A stretch of DNA of 19,929 bases, from assembly GCA_964515215.1 (NCBI GenBank), contig CAZESL010000039.1:1-19929 (forward strand), written 5' to 3'. Every line of letters begins with the position of its first letter. Within the stretch, counting starts at the first letter, position 1. Below the pieces are notes generated by a model that was given only the letters and a program-made list of their open reading frames with translations, had not been told where the DNA came from and ran no database searches. Both the position numbers and the translations under genes were made by a program. Below, piece by piece: positions 7,161 to 13,927 of the stretch. Origin of the DNA: SIG588 sp964515215. GTDB taxonomy: Bacteria; Bacillota; Clostridia; Oscillospirales; Acutalibacteraceae.

Positions 7161-7246
7161 CTTGCCGTTTCAGACAAACAGCGGGGTGTGCTGTACACCC
7201 GTCATGACGCCGCTTGCCGCGCATATCGCACCGGCTACTCCCTTTT
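7155..7246 (-). ncRNA. yybP-ykoY-like metal riboswitch aptamer upstream of oadB
   Basis: The 92-base element carries the conserved blocks of the yybP-ykoY (Mn2+) riboswitch in order on the minus strand: GGGAGUAGCC (7242-7233), CGUCAU within GUCAUGAC (7208-7201) as a one-sided internal loop between AGCGG/CCGCU and GGUGU/ACACC stems, and GGCAAGAC (7166-7159). A closing stem pairs AAAAG (7246-7242) with CUUUU (7159-7155) and GCCG with CGGC. In known members the ligand stabilises this closing stem. Here that would sequester the terminator's 5' arm and turn the operon on. Known targets are usually Mn2+ exporters; a Na+-pump subunit is unusual, so the ligand may differ (the Na+-I/DUF1646 class should be compared). 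Identification is by memory of the consensus. Confidence 0.72.
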
Positions 7247-7257
7247 GACCATAGCAT

Positions 7258-7285
7258 AGTATACCATATTTCAGCAAAAAAGCAA
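7258..7285 (-). promoter_or_regulatory. Promoter of the riboswitch-oadB-oadG operon
   Basis: The -10 TATACT (7263-7258) is strong and places the transcript start at about 7251, only a few bases before the aptamer. The -35 is poor (TTGCTT, 7285-7280, 16-base spacer) and lies in the right arm of the preceding terminator, so the promoter and that terminator overlap. Confidence 0.65.
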
Positions 7286-7315
7286 GCATTTCTTTTCGGG
7301 AAACGCTTGCTTTTT
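7276..7315 (-). terminator. Intrinsic terminator after the symporter remnant
   Basis: In minus-strand RNA AAGCAAGCGUUUC pairs with GAAAUGCUUGCUU (one G-U pair) around a 7-base loop, followed by UUUUUU. It ends transcription from the symporter-like frame that stops at 7322. Confidence 0.85.
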
Positions 7316-7321
7316 CGCTTT

Positions 7322-8362
7322 TTATTTCTTCGGCTTACGAATGCGGTTGAGTTGCTTGTTCATCTTCAGCAGATCTTCCTTCGTGAAGGTGATGTTCATC
7401 ATACCGATCAAACTCGTGAGTCGCAACACAGTGAAGCCACCCATCATCTGCATCATATCTTCCGACAGTTCAAAGCCCATTGCTTCCTTCTTCTTACCGT
7501 CGCCGTTACCGCCCATCGCTTTTTTGATCTTCAAGCCGACCTTGGCAAACCACAGTTTACCGCGGAAAGTCGCCACGATACCTGAGATCTTCACGTTGTT
7601 GTAGTAGGACTGGAAGATAACGGTGACCGCCGTTGCCGCGCCCTGCATACCGATGAACATACCCATCGCCGCCAAGGTCGCGCCGACGGCAGGACGGTTC
7701 TTCACAAAGTTGCCGAACGCCTTGAACACGTTAAACTTCGGTGCATCCTCGTTCAATGCCACATTGGTCTCCACACGAATTTCGGTGTTACGGATCATAA
7801 ACTGGAAGCAAAGGAATCCGAGCGCACCCATGATGAGTGCCGCGATAAACACGCGCTCACCGATGAGGTTGTCATCTTTATCGTAGATGATAAAGGGCAG
7901 GATCACCATCGGGAGCATATTGCCGAAGATAGAGCCGACCGAGCGCCAAGCCGACAGCGAGGCACGGTCTTTTACGTCGTTGGAGATAAGAGACAAGAGC
8001 GAGCCGTACGGCACGTTTGCCACGGTGTAGAACGCATCCCACACAACGTAACCCGCAATGAAGATGATCGCTTTCGCCCAAACGGACGCATTCGGGAACG
8101 GCAAGAAGCAGCACGCGCCGCCCACGATCAAGCCGATCGAGCCGGTCCAAATGTACGCAAGGAATTTGTTGCGTTTGTACTGCCGACGGTCGGCGTCGAC
8201 GATGGAACCGATCAGCGGATCGTTGACCGCATCCCATACTTGTACCACGATCAGCAGCAGTGCATACCACAGATCCATCTGCATAAATTGGGTCCAGAAG
8301 ATCGCCATTGTGCTTTTGAGTGCAAAACTCATGTTACAGCCGAGATCGCCTGCCGCGTTCAA
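7322..8362 (-). pseudogene. Chimeric remnant: GPH-family sugar symporter N-half fused to an unrelated C-terminal tail
   Basis: Residues 3-265 match the glycoside-pentoside-hexuronide:cation symporter family: GDLGCNMSFAL near the start, DAVNDPLIGSIVD, KFLAYIW, VPYGSLLSLIS and WRSVGS, with about seven membrane segments. Family members have about 450-500 residues and 12 helices. Here the frame leaves the family after SYYNNVKISGIVATF and continues into a soluble, Lys/Met-rich tail of about 80 residues ending in TKEDLLKMNKQLNRI-type sequence; this tail resembles helical C-termini of some Clostridia glycosidases, recognised only loosely. The first codon is a TTG at 8362 with no ribosome binding site, inside an AraC gene fragment on the other strand. 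Both ends are thus cut; internal deletions or an assembly join best explain it. Confidence 0.72.
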
Positions 8363-8558
8363 GAAGGAAGTGGGACAGACCCTCTCGGCCTACGTGCGTC
8401 AAAAGCGTATGGAAACGGCGGGGCACCTCTTGCGCTCGACCGACCTGCAGGTGCAGACCGTCGCGGCGCATTGCGGTATTTTGGATACACAGTATTTTTC
8501 AAAGCTGTTCAAACAAGCCACCGGCAAAACGCCGAAAGAGTTTCGCGCCGCCCGATAG
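8349..8558 (+). pseudogene. C-terminal fragment of an AraC-family regulator
   Basis: About 69 codons encode the end of an AraC/XylS DNA-binding domain: AAFKKEVGQTLSAYVRQKRM is the end of the first helix-turn-helix and linker helix, and the stretch with LQVQTVAAHCGILDTQYFSKLFKQATGKTPKEFR is the second helix-turn-helix with the family signature. The N-terminal sensor domain and the first helices are missing; upstream sequence belongs to the symporter on the opposite strand. The junction is near 8349-8358. It is therefore a remnant of a regulator once divergent from the symporter operon. No start codon or ribosome binding site is present. Confidence 0.85.
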
Positions 8559-8585
8559 GATTCTATCGCCAAAAGTTTTCATCCG

Positions 8586-8785
8586 ACAACACCCACCCGC
8601 CGTAAGGTGGGTGGAGTTAGGGATAAAAATAGGGCTGTCGCGTTAAGGCAAAATTGCACAAAAGAGGATACTAAGCTTTGCCTCCCCTGTATAAGGGGAG
8701 ATGGCAAGTTGTACCATCGAACACGGTGCCGCCTTCGGCGATCACCCGTCTCGACACGACGGAAAAATATTACGTATGAAACACG
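8586..8785. repeat. Intergenic region with dispersed-repeat-like hairpins
   Basis: No gene is supported between the AraC fragment and the lipoprotein gene. The region holds a stem CACCCACC/GGTGGGTG (8590-8597 with 8606-8613), a stretch AGGGCTGTCGCG...GGCAAAATTGC, and a stem CTCCCCT/AGGGGAG (8682-8688 with 8694-8700). The GCCTCCCCT...AGGGGAGATGGC style is like short dispersed intergenic repeats of Clostridia. Only one copy is visible here, so repetition is inferred. Confidence 0.4.
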
Positions 8786-8812
8786 CCCCCGCGTGCAGAC
8801 TGCACGCGGGGG
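8786..8812 (-). terminator. Strong GC hairpin after the lipoprotein gene, probable terminator
   Basis: CCCCCGCGTGCA (8786-8797) pairs perfectly with 8801-8812 around a 3-base loop. It lies 14 bases beyond the lipoprotein stop codon on the minus strand. The following bases, GUGUUUCAU, are only moderately U-rich. Confidence 0.65.
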
Positions 8813-8825
8813 GAACTTACTCATC

Positions 8826-10034
8826 TCAATATTCATCGATAACACCGTGCGACGCCACATGTAGCGCCATAATATGTCGTTCAAGATCGAACGGTGCATC
8901 GTCGGCAGCGTCGATATCGCCATCCTGCAGTTCAAACACGGCACTGTAGCGTACGCCGCCTCCTGCGGTAAAACGGTTGAAATAATACCCATGCATCGCG
9001 GATCCCTGAAAACGTATGTCTCGCTGATATTCGTGCAACCACGTATCCGGCAATTGCGAAGCACGCATACCCACCGTTACGCCGTCGATGCTATGTCGTT
9101 TATCCAGCAGTGTCAAAAGTGAAAACCGTTCCACCGTCTCGCCTTCCAAGACCACCGTCTCCACATGGCAATCAGCGTAGCTATATTTTGCATACCATTC
9201 GCCGTAGTGGTCGGAATTGCGCGAGCGTTCCACCGTTTCGGGCTCTCCCAACAACGCCAGTAACGGTGCGGCTTCGCCGTAACGTGCCATCGTCAGATCT
9301 CCAACAGAAAAACCGTCTTCCGTTATTTTCACGTGAATATCCTGCGTGCGGCGCGGTTCTGCCCGCTCGTTGCTATCCGACGGCACGATCGCTTCAATAC
9401 CGATCGCGCACACGCGCCCCTCGCTGAACTCCGATTGATAGAACACGATCTCATACTCCTCCGAAAGCGGATACACCGCCCCGATATAATGATCGCCAAT
9501 AATCTGCGTGTCCAGCATACGTTCCTCGCTTGCCGCCTGCCATTTTTCCGTCACTTGGGAAAACATCGAACCGACGAATACGCCATTAAACCCGTATTTG
9601 CTTTCGTACGTAAGATAGCGCACCAGCCGTGCCGTATCTTCGCCCACGGGAACGACCGTTTCGATATACGCCGTACGATCGATCCCGCTTTCGCCGTATA
9701 CGTACTCCGTCATCCACGCATTCGGGAACTGCGCGTTGTGGATCGTACCGTATTCGTCCTGCATCGCACTGCCGCCTTGTTGCAAGGCAGAAAATACCAT
9801 CTGCACGCCCCCCAGCGGGACGATCGCCGTGTCCCCGAGCAGTACGCGGTCGTCTTCGAAAGTGACCTTCACCGACCCCGCCACGGGAAACTTGTCGTTT
9901 GCCGTCGCGGTGGTGGTCGTCGTCACCGTCGTCGGCACGGTGGTAGGCGTTGTCGGCGTATCCCCGCCGCCGTCACACGCCGTCATACCCACCAACAGCA
10001 AAAGGGTCAGCACGCCGCACCATACTCTTTTCAT
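8826..10034 (-). CDS. Secreted lipoprotein of unknown function
   Basis: The ATG at 10034 gives a 402-residue protein; a GTG at 10043 three codons upstream is also possible, with AGGGTGA before it, while the ATG has AGGTGG at short spacing. It begins with a lipoprotein signal peptide (MKRVWCGVLTLLLLVGMTAC) and a lipobox-like MTAC, so Cys20 is the likely lipidated residue. A low-complexity Pro/Thr linker of about 25 residues follows, typical of surface proteins that span the wall. The rest is a soluble domain of about 340 residues, rich in beta-strand-like and acidic segments, with no motif I recognise. The spacing from the upstream amidase-like gene is about 30 bases, so both are one operon. 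They may act together at the cell surface. Confidence 0.82.
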   Translation of the reverse strand: MKRVWCGVLTLLLLVGMTACDGGGDTPTTPTTVPTTVTTTTTATANDKFPVAGSVKVTFEDDRVLLGDTAIVPLGGVQMVFSALQQGGSAMQDEYGTIHNAQFPNAWMTEYVYGESGIDRTAYIETVVPVGEDTARLVRYLTYESKYGFNGVFVGSMFSQVTEKWQAASEERMLDTQIIGDHYIGAVYPLSEEYEIVFYQSEFSEGRVCAIGIEAIVPSDSNERAEPRRTQDIHVKITEDGFSVGDLTMARYGEAAPLLALLGEPETVERSRNSDHYGEWYAKYSYADCHVETVVLEGETVERFSLLTLLDKRHSIDGVTVGMRASQLPDTWLHEYQRDIRFQGSAMHGYYFNRFTAGGGVRYSAVFELQDGDIDAADDAPFDLERHIMALHVASHGVIDEY

Positions 10035-10064
10035 CCAAGCCACCTACTTTCACCCTAAATTAAA

Positions 10065-10826
10065 TCATTCCGCTATCGGCTCCACTTCCGGAAGCGCCGC
10101 CGGCAGATAGGTGGAAGTCTTAAAGCATACCGTACACCGATATCCACCGTTCGTACTCACCCACGTATGATTGGTCTCCGAAACGCGTTCGCCGCACACT
10201 TTGCAACCACGCCAATGCGTCGTTGCCGTATTAAAATAACCGGTTGCGAGTGTATGCCCATTTGCACAATGTCCGCTGCTCATACGCCATGCGTAATAAA
10301 CCAACTCATGTCCCGCCGAACAGCGACTCGTCCATCCTAACGGGGCATCGGGAGTCGCTACTCCGTTGCGCGCGTATCCCACTACATAATCGCTGTTATC
10401 GCCTCCCGCACAAATTGCCACGTGCGGATATTGATTACAGGTGAAACATTTGCTGAATATCGGGTCACCTTTCGCAATCTTATTATCGTTACTTGAAAAA
10501 TAGATATAGTCCACTGTAGAAGATTTCGTTTTATGTTGCAGTTGCACCGTTGGAACAATAAAACGCGCATCCAAAGCCGTCCACAATGCTGAACATTGCG
10601 TTATCTCTTCACCTGTAAGTGCACCACCGGCATTCAAACACCGCCAAACGAACTCTGCACACAGACCTACATTTGAATTCACATTGTTAGCAGCGTATGT
10701 CAGTGCAGCATTATAGTCATAAGTTGGCATAGCGAACGTTGCTGCCAACGCCGGCATTCCGGTTATGACGCCAAACAAGAGAGAACACACAGTAAGTACA
10801 GTAACGAGCAATCGTACTCTTCTCAA
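10065..10826 (-). CDS. Secreted amidase/NlpC-P60-like cysteine protein with zinc-ribbon-like tail; start frame disturbed
   Basis: Residues 1-29 form a signal peptide (cleavage after ALA). The body has the layout of secreted amidase (Amidase_6-like) or NlpC/P60 enzymes that cut peptidoglycan peptides: Cys56 in GLCAEFVWRCLNAGG, then KGDPIF and His135 in PHVAICAG. The C-terminal 70 residues carry paired C/H motifs (C187/H191, H204/C208/C211, H220/C231/C234), like two small zinc ribbons. In this frame the only start is TTG 10826 without a ribosome binding site. A well-placed ATG at 10837, with AAAGGAG nine bases upstream, is out of frame by one base because of a run of five A; six would give MTKKLRRVRLL. 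It is either an assembly error, a real frameshift, or restart at overlapping TTG/TGA. Confidence 0.7.
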   Translation of the reverse strand: MRRVRLLVTVLTVCSLLFGVITGMPALAATFAMPTYDYNAALTYAANNVNSNVGLCAEFVWRCLNAGGALTGEEITQCSALWTALDARFIVPTVQLQHKTKSSTVDYIYFSSNDNKIAKGDPIFSKCFTCNQYPHVAICAGGDNSDYVVGYARNGVATPDAPLGWTSRCSAGHELVYYAWRMSSGHCANGHTLATGYFNTATTHWRGCKVCGERVSETNHTWVSTNGGYRCTVCFKTSTYLPAALPEVEPIAE

Positions 10827-10853
10827 TTTTTCGTCATAGTAGTCTGCTCCTTT

Positions 10854-10973
10854 CTAATCACCTTCTCCTTTCATACACAAAACGGACGGTGACACGAGAA
10901 AACCCGACGTGTCACCGTCCGCTACTGTCAGCAACAGTAACACCGTCCTCGTGCAATGCCCACAGTTTCTCAT
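10854..10973 (-). CDS. 39-residue leader ORF coupled to the amidase gene
   Basis: A short ORF starts at ATG 10973 after an excellent AAAGGAGGGTGA site, and ends with TAG at 10856-10854, directly touching the AAAGGAG site of the next gene. The peptide begins MRNCGHCTRTVLLLLTVADG and is Leu/Val/Thr/Cys-rich at the N-terminus. It contains a 14-bp terminator-like hairpin within its coding sequence. The position between a strong promoter and the amidase gene, good ribosome binding site and stop/SD overlap suggest a leader peptide that controls entry of transcription or translation into the operon. I do not recognise the peptide. It could also be the remnant of another secreted protein's signal sequence. 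Confidence 0.5.
   Translation of the reverse strand: MRNCGHCTRTVLLLLTVADGDTSGFLVSPSVLCMKGEGD
10883..10921 (-). terminator. Terminator-like hairpin inside the leader ORF (attenuator candidate)
   Basis: In minus-strand RNA CGGACGGUGACACG (10921-10908) pairs perfectly over 14 bp with 10896-10883, loop 11 bases, followed by UUUUGUGU. It would end transcription before the amidase gene unless prevented. A second GGACGGUG (10948-10941) upstream could pair with the same 3' arm, CACCGUCC (10891-10884), offering an alternative structure. Confidence 0.7.
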
Positions 10974-11053
10974 AGTTCACCCTCCTTTCACAGCGATAGC
11001 GTTTCTGCCTTGACGAAAATCCAAAGCATTAAATCATACTATTCATCAATCTT

Positions 11054-11082
11054 ATATTAGCAAAAGTTCCACCGTTTGTCAA
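11054..11082 (-). promoter_or_regulatory. Promoter of the leader-amidase-lipoprotein operon
   Basis: A perfect TTGACA (11082-11077), a 17-base spacer and TAATAT (11059-11054) on the minus strand. Transcription starts at about 11047, leaving some 75 bases before the leader ORF. Confidence 0.9.
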
Positions 11083-11129
11083 GAAGTTTGGTTAAAATTA
11101 ATATATTTTTTTAACTTTTTGAAGTTTTT

Positions 11130-11188
11130 ACAGATACAATTGAAAGTACCTCGTGCAGATCACACGCGGTGCTTTCGGTTGTATCTGT
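11130..11188. other. Long imperfect hairpin at the end of the redox operon
   Basis: ACAGATACAA (11130-11139) pairs perfectly with TTGTATCTGT (11179-11188), and the interior continues with GAAAG/CTTTC and CGTG/CACG pairing. The right arm overlaps the TAA stop (11190-11188) of the flavoprotein gene. On the minus strand no T tract follows (A-rich instead), so it is either a U-less terminator, an mRNA 3'-end protector or a site of another kind. Confidence 0.55.
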
Positions 11189-13134
11189 TATTTCGCAATC
11201 TTTCCCATTCGCTTGCGATACGCGTCCCACACGTTTTCAAACCACGCGTCGGCTTGCGGCATTGGGCGCACGGGTTCGTAGCGGGACGTGAACGCCCCCT
11301 CCCCCGTCTGTTCGGTGATGAGGCGTTTACCCGCAGGGTACGGCTTCGGCAGAGCGTACCGCACATTGGGCAGCGCCTCCGACAGCACTTCGCCGTCCGC
11401 TTTCAGCACCAATGCCGAGCCGCACGTACCCACCGTATCTGCCGCCGTACACATAGCCGACAGCACCGCCGCACGGGTGACCATCAAGTCCCGCGTGGTG
11501 AGCAGGGCGGGCAGATCGGCGCGAGCAGCCGCCACCGTGTCCCAAAACGTCGTGAGCGTCGCCCGCTCGCGCGCGGCCAATGCCGCCATCGCCACGGGAT
11601 CGCGCAAGTGTGCCGCCACGTCGCTCATCTCTCGCTGACTTGCCGTGCGGACGTCTTTCGTCTGCGGCGCACGCGCCGTCACCGCTGAAAGATGCGCGAG
11701 CATTTCCCCTGCGGCGTCTTTTGCCAACGTCCCAAATGCCGCCGTTACGGTCACGTCTTCGTCGGTCGTCGCAGCAATATGTTCCGCCGCCCGCATGGAA
11801 CCGACCTGCGTGGAGTTGAGCGCACTGCCGCCGGGGCGGTGCAACCCGAAGGTGCCCGCGACTTCCCCCGCGGCGTACAAACCGCCGATCGAGGTCTGCC
11901 AGTTCGCATCCACCCACAGACCGCCGTTGTGGTGTTGCGCGCACACGCCGATCTCCAGCGGTTCGGTATACAAGTCGATACCGTGCTGACGGTAAAGTTC
12001 GATTGCCGGCGGGTTCATTTTTTCCAGTCGTGCAATGGGCGTCGCCATCAGCGCACCCGAATTGGCGAGGTAACGGTAAGGCTCCTCCGAAAGCCCGTCA
12101 AATCCATTTTCGAGCCCCTTAGGATCGGTACGATAGTCCATATACACCCGCCGTCCGAGCACCGCCGTTTCGTGGTGTACGATAAGGTCGATCAGCGACG
12201 AGCCTTGCAATTTGGTCGTATCAAACGGCCACTGATAGCCTTTTAAGAACACGCGGTCAAGCGCCTCGGCAGGCGAATCGAAGTAATCGAGCAAGAACTC
12301 CCGTTCCACCCCGTCGCCGTCGATCGAGATATACCGCGGCAACACCTGCTGATACGTCCCCGACACGTTCCAACGAAAACCGATCGACGCGAGCCCGTAT
12401 TGCCACTGGTCGAGATTGGCGGCTTTCGCCCCCGCTTCGAGCGCGATACCCGACATACCCGCCTGACTTTCGGGATACACACTGCGTAGGTAACACCCCG
12501 CAGGGCCGCCTGTCGCGAGCACCACCTGCCGCGCCTTCACGACGGTGAGACCGCAGGTCGGCGTATCGAGTGCCGCGTGGTCGAGGCACAAAAGCCCTTC
12601 CACGTGTCCGTCGACGACCAACAGTTTCACCGCAGACATACCGTCCCACACGGGGATCCCTTTGGTGTGTACCGCCGCTTCCAACCGTTCGGTCATAAAT
12701 TTGCTGGTGAGCGGGCCTGCACTGGTCGCCCGCTGACGGGGGTCGTGGTCGGTCTTGTACCCCACGTACTCCCCGTATTCGTTGCACGGAAACGGCACGC
12801 CGAGATTACAGAGTTTCATAAATCCGCGCACCGAGCCCGCCGCTTCGGCCAGCGCCGTGTCGCCGTCCACCGCTTCACCGTCAAACAGGTCGGCGGCCAT
12901 GGCCGCCACGCTGTCGGCGCCTTCACCGCCGAGCGACAATTTATAGTACGTCTGTTTATCGCTGCCCGTATTGCGGCTGGTGCCGCAATTCACCCCTTCG
13001 GTAATGACGGCGATGTTCCGCCGTCCGAGTGTCCACAGCCAGTCTGCCGCGTTAAACCCTGCACAGCCCGAGCCGACCACCGCCGTATCCAGCACCCGCA
13101 CGGGTACTTCGACACCGTTCACGTTCCACTGCAT
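11188..13134 (-). CDS. FAD-dependent fumarate-reductase-type flavoprotein
   Basis: The protein of 648 residues is an FAD-binding oxidoreductase of the fumarate reductase/succinate dehydrogenase flavoprotein superfamily. The dinucleotide-binding motif is at the N-terminus (TAVVGSGCAGFNAAD, GxGxxG at residues 21-26), with Ser/Gly-rich SRNTGSDKQ soon after. A second FAD motif lies near residue 420-450 (GGLYAAGEVAGTFGLHRPGG, then SALNSTQVGSMRAAEH). The C-terminal 150 residues form a helical domain. No signal peptide is seen, so it is cytoplasmic. ATG 13134 follows GAGGTGA, with nine bases between the previous gene's stop and this start. It is the third gene of an operon with an Old-Yellow-Enzyme-type protein and an SDR, and probably reduces or dehydrogenates the same cyclic or unsaturated substrate. 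Substrate unknown. Confidence 0.88.
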   Translation of the reverse strand: MQWNVNGVEVPVRVLDTAVVGSGCAGFNAADWLWTLGRRNIAVITEGVNCGTSRNTGSDKQTYYKLSLGGEGADSVAAMAADLFDGEAVDGDTALAEAAGSVRGFMKLCNLGVPFPCNEYGEYVGYKTDHDPRQRATSAGPLTSKFMTERLEAAVHTKGIPVWDGMSAVKLLVVDGHVEGLLCLDHAALDTPTCGLTVVKARQVVLATGGPAGCYLRSVYPESQAGMSGIALEAGAKAANLDQWQYGLASIGFRWNVSGTYQQVLPRYISIDGDGVEREFLLDYFDSPAEALDRVFLKGYQWPFDTTKLQGSSLIDLIVHHETAVLGRRVYMDYRTDPKGLENGFDGLSEEPYRYLANSGALMATPIARLEKMNPPAIELYRQHGIDLYTEPLEIGVCAQHHNGGLWVDANWQTSIGGLYAAGEVAGTFGLHRPGGSALNSTQVGSMRAAEHIAATTDEDVTVTAAFGTLAKDAAGEMLAHLSAVTARAPQTKDVRTASQREMSDVAAHLRDPVAMAALAARERATLTTFWDTVAAARADLPALLTTRDLMVTRAAVLSAMCTAADTVGTCGSALVLKADGEVLSEALPNVRYALPKPYPAGKRLITEQTGEGAFTSRYEPVRPMPQADAWFENVWDAYRKRMGKIAK

Positions 13135-13143
13135 ACCGTCACC

Positions 13144-13917
13144 TCACAGTCGGCGGATATGGAAACCGCCGTCCGCGTTCAACACTTGTCCCGTGGCGAA
13201 ATCCAGACGGCCGCTCACCGCCGCCATCACACAGTTTGCCACGTCTTCGGGCTGACCGAAACGGCGAATGGGGGTCACCCCGCCGTCGATCAGTTTTTGA
13301 TACTTTTCGGTGACTGTCGCGGTCATATCGGTTTGAATGATACCGGGCCGCACCTCAAACACGGGGATCCCGTCCTCCGCCAATTTGTCCGCAAACAGTT
13401 GCGTGACCATCGAGATCCCCGCTTTGGAAATGCAATATTCCCCGCGGTTGGTGGAGGACGTATACGACGACATCGACGCGATATTCACGATACGCGGGGT
13501 ATAGTTTGCGATTCCCTTCGCCTGACACGCCCGCATCAGATTTGCCGCCGCCTGACACATAAAGAAGGTGCCGCGCAGATTGACACCTATGAGAAAATCA
13601 AAACTCTCCTCGGTGGTCTCCAAGATATCCAAGCGCACCTGCGGAGCCACCCCCGCGTTGTTCACGTGTACGTCCAGGCGGCCGTAGGTTTTCTCAATAT
13701 ACGCGAAAAACGCCGCACGGTCGGCGGTGTTGCTGATATCGCAACGCACGTAATCCACCGACAGTCCTTGTGCCGTGAGTTCTTCCAACAGCGGTGCCGC
13801 TTCTTCTTTCTCGATAATATCCGACAACACAACAATGTATCCGTCACGTGCCAACTCCCGTGCAATAGCAAGACCGATGCCACGGCGCGAGCCGGTAACC
13901 GATGCTACTTTCATCAT
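13144..13917 (-). CDS. Short-chain dehydrogenase/reductase (FabG-like)
   Basis: A classical SDR of 257 residues. It shows the cofactor motif TGSRRGIG (residues 8-15), the NNAG structural motif (86-89), Asp60 in the adenine-ring region, and the catalytic set Ser148-150/Tyr161/Lys165 (YCISK). The RPG motif follows at about residue 190. Annotation pipelines would call it 3-oxoacyl-ACP reductase, but the neighbours show a dedicated catabolic or biotransformation enzyme acting on a secondary alcohol or ketone. Two ATGs in a row (13917, 13914) follow AAGGAG; either could start. The AAGGAG overlaps the 3' end of the preceding OYE gene (stop at 13928), indicating coupled translation. NAD(H)/NADP(H) preference cannot be decided from the sequence alone. 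Confidence 0.9.
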   Translation of the reverse strand: MMKVASVTGSRRGIGLAIARELARDGYIVVLSDIIEKEEAAPLLEELTAQGLSVDYVRCDISNTADRAAFFAYIEKTYGRLDVHVNNAGVAPQVRLDILETTEESFDFLIGVNLRGTFFMCQAAANLMRACQAKGIANYTPRIVNIASMSSYTSSTNRGEYCISKAGISMVTQLFADKLAEDGIPVFEVRPGIIQTDMTATVTEKYQKLIDGGVTPIRRFGQPEDVANCVMAAVSGRLDFATGQVLNADGGFHIRRL

Positions 13918-13927
13918 TCACCACTCC

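Noticed and set aside
8579..9064. A 161-codon minus-strand frame over the repeat region
   Set aside because: It has no recognisable protein features and crosses the terminator-like hairpin and the end of the lipoprotein gene in another frame.
13144..13917. Calling the SDR a fatty-acid synthesis FabG
   Set aside because: No fab genes are near, and its coupling to OYE and flavoprotein genes under an AraC regulator points to a catabolic or biotransformation role.
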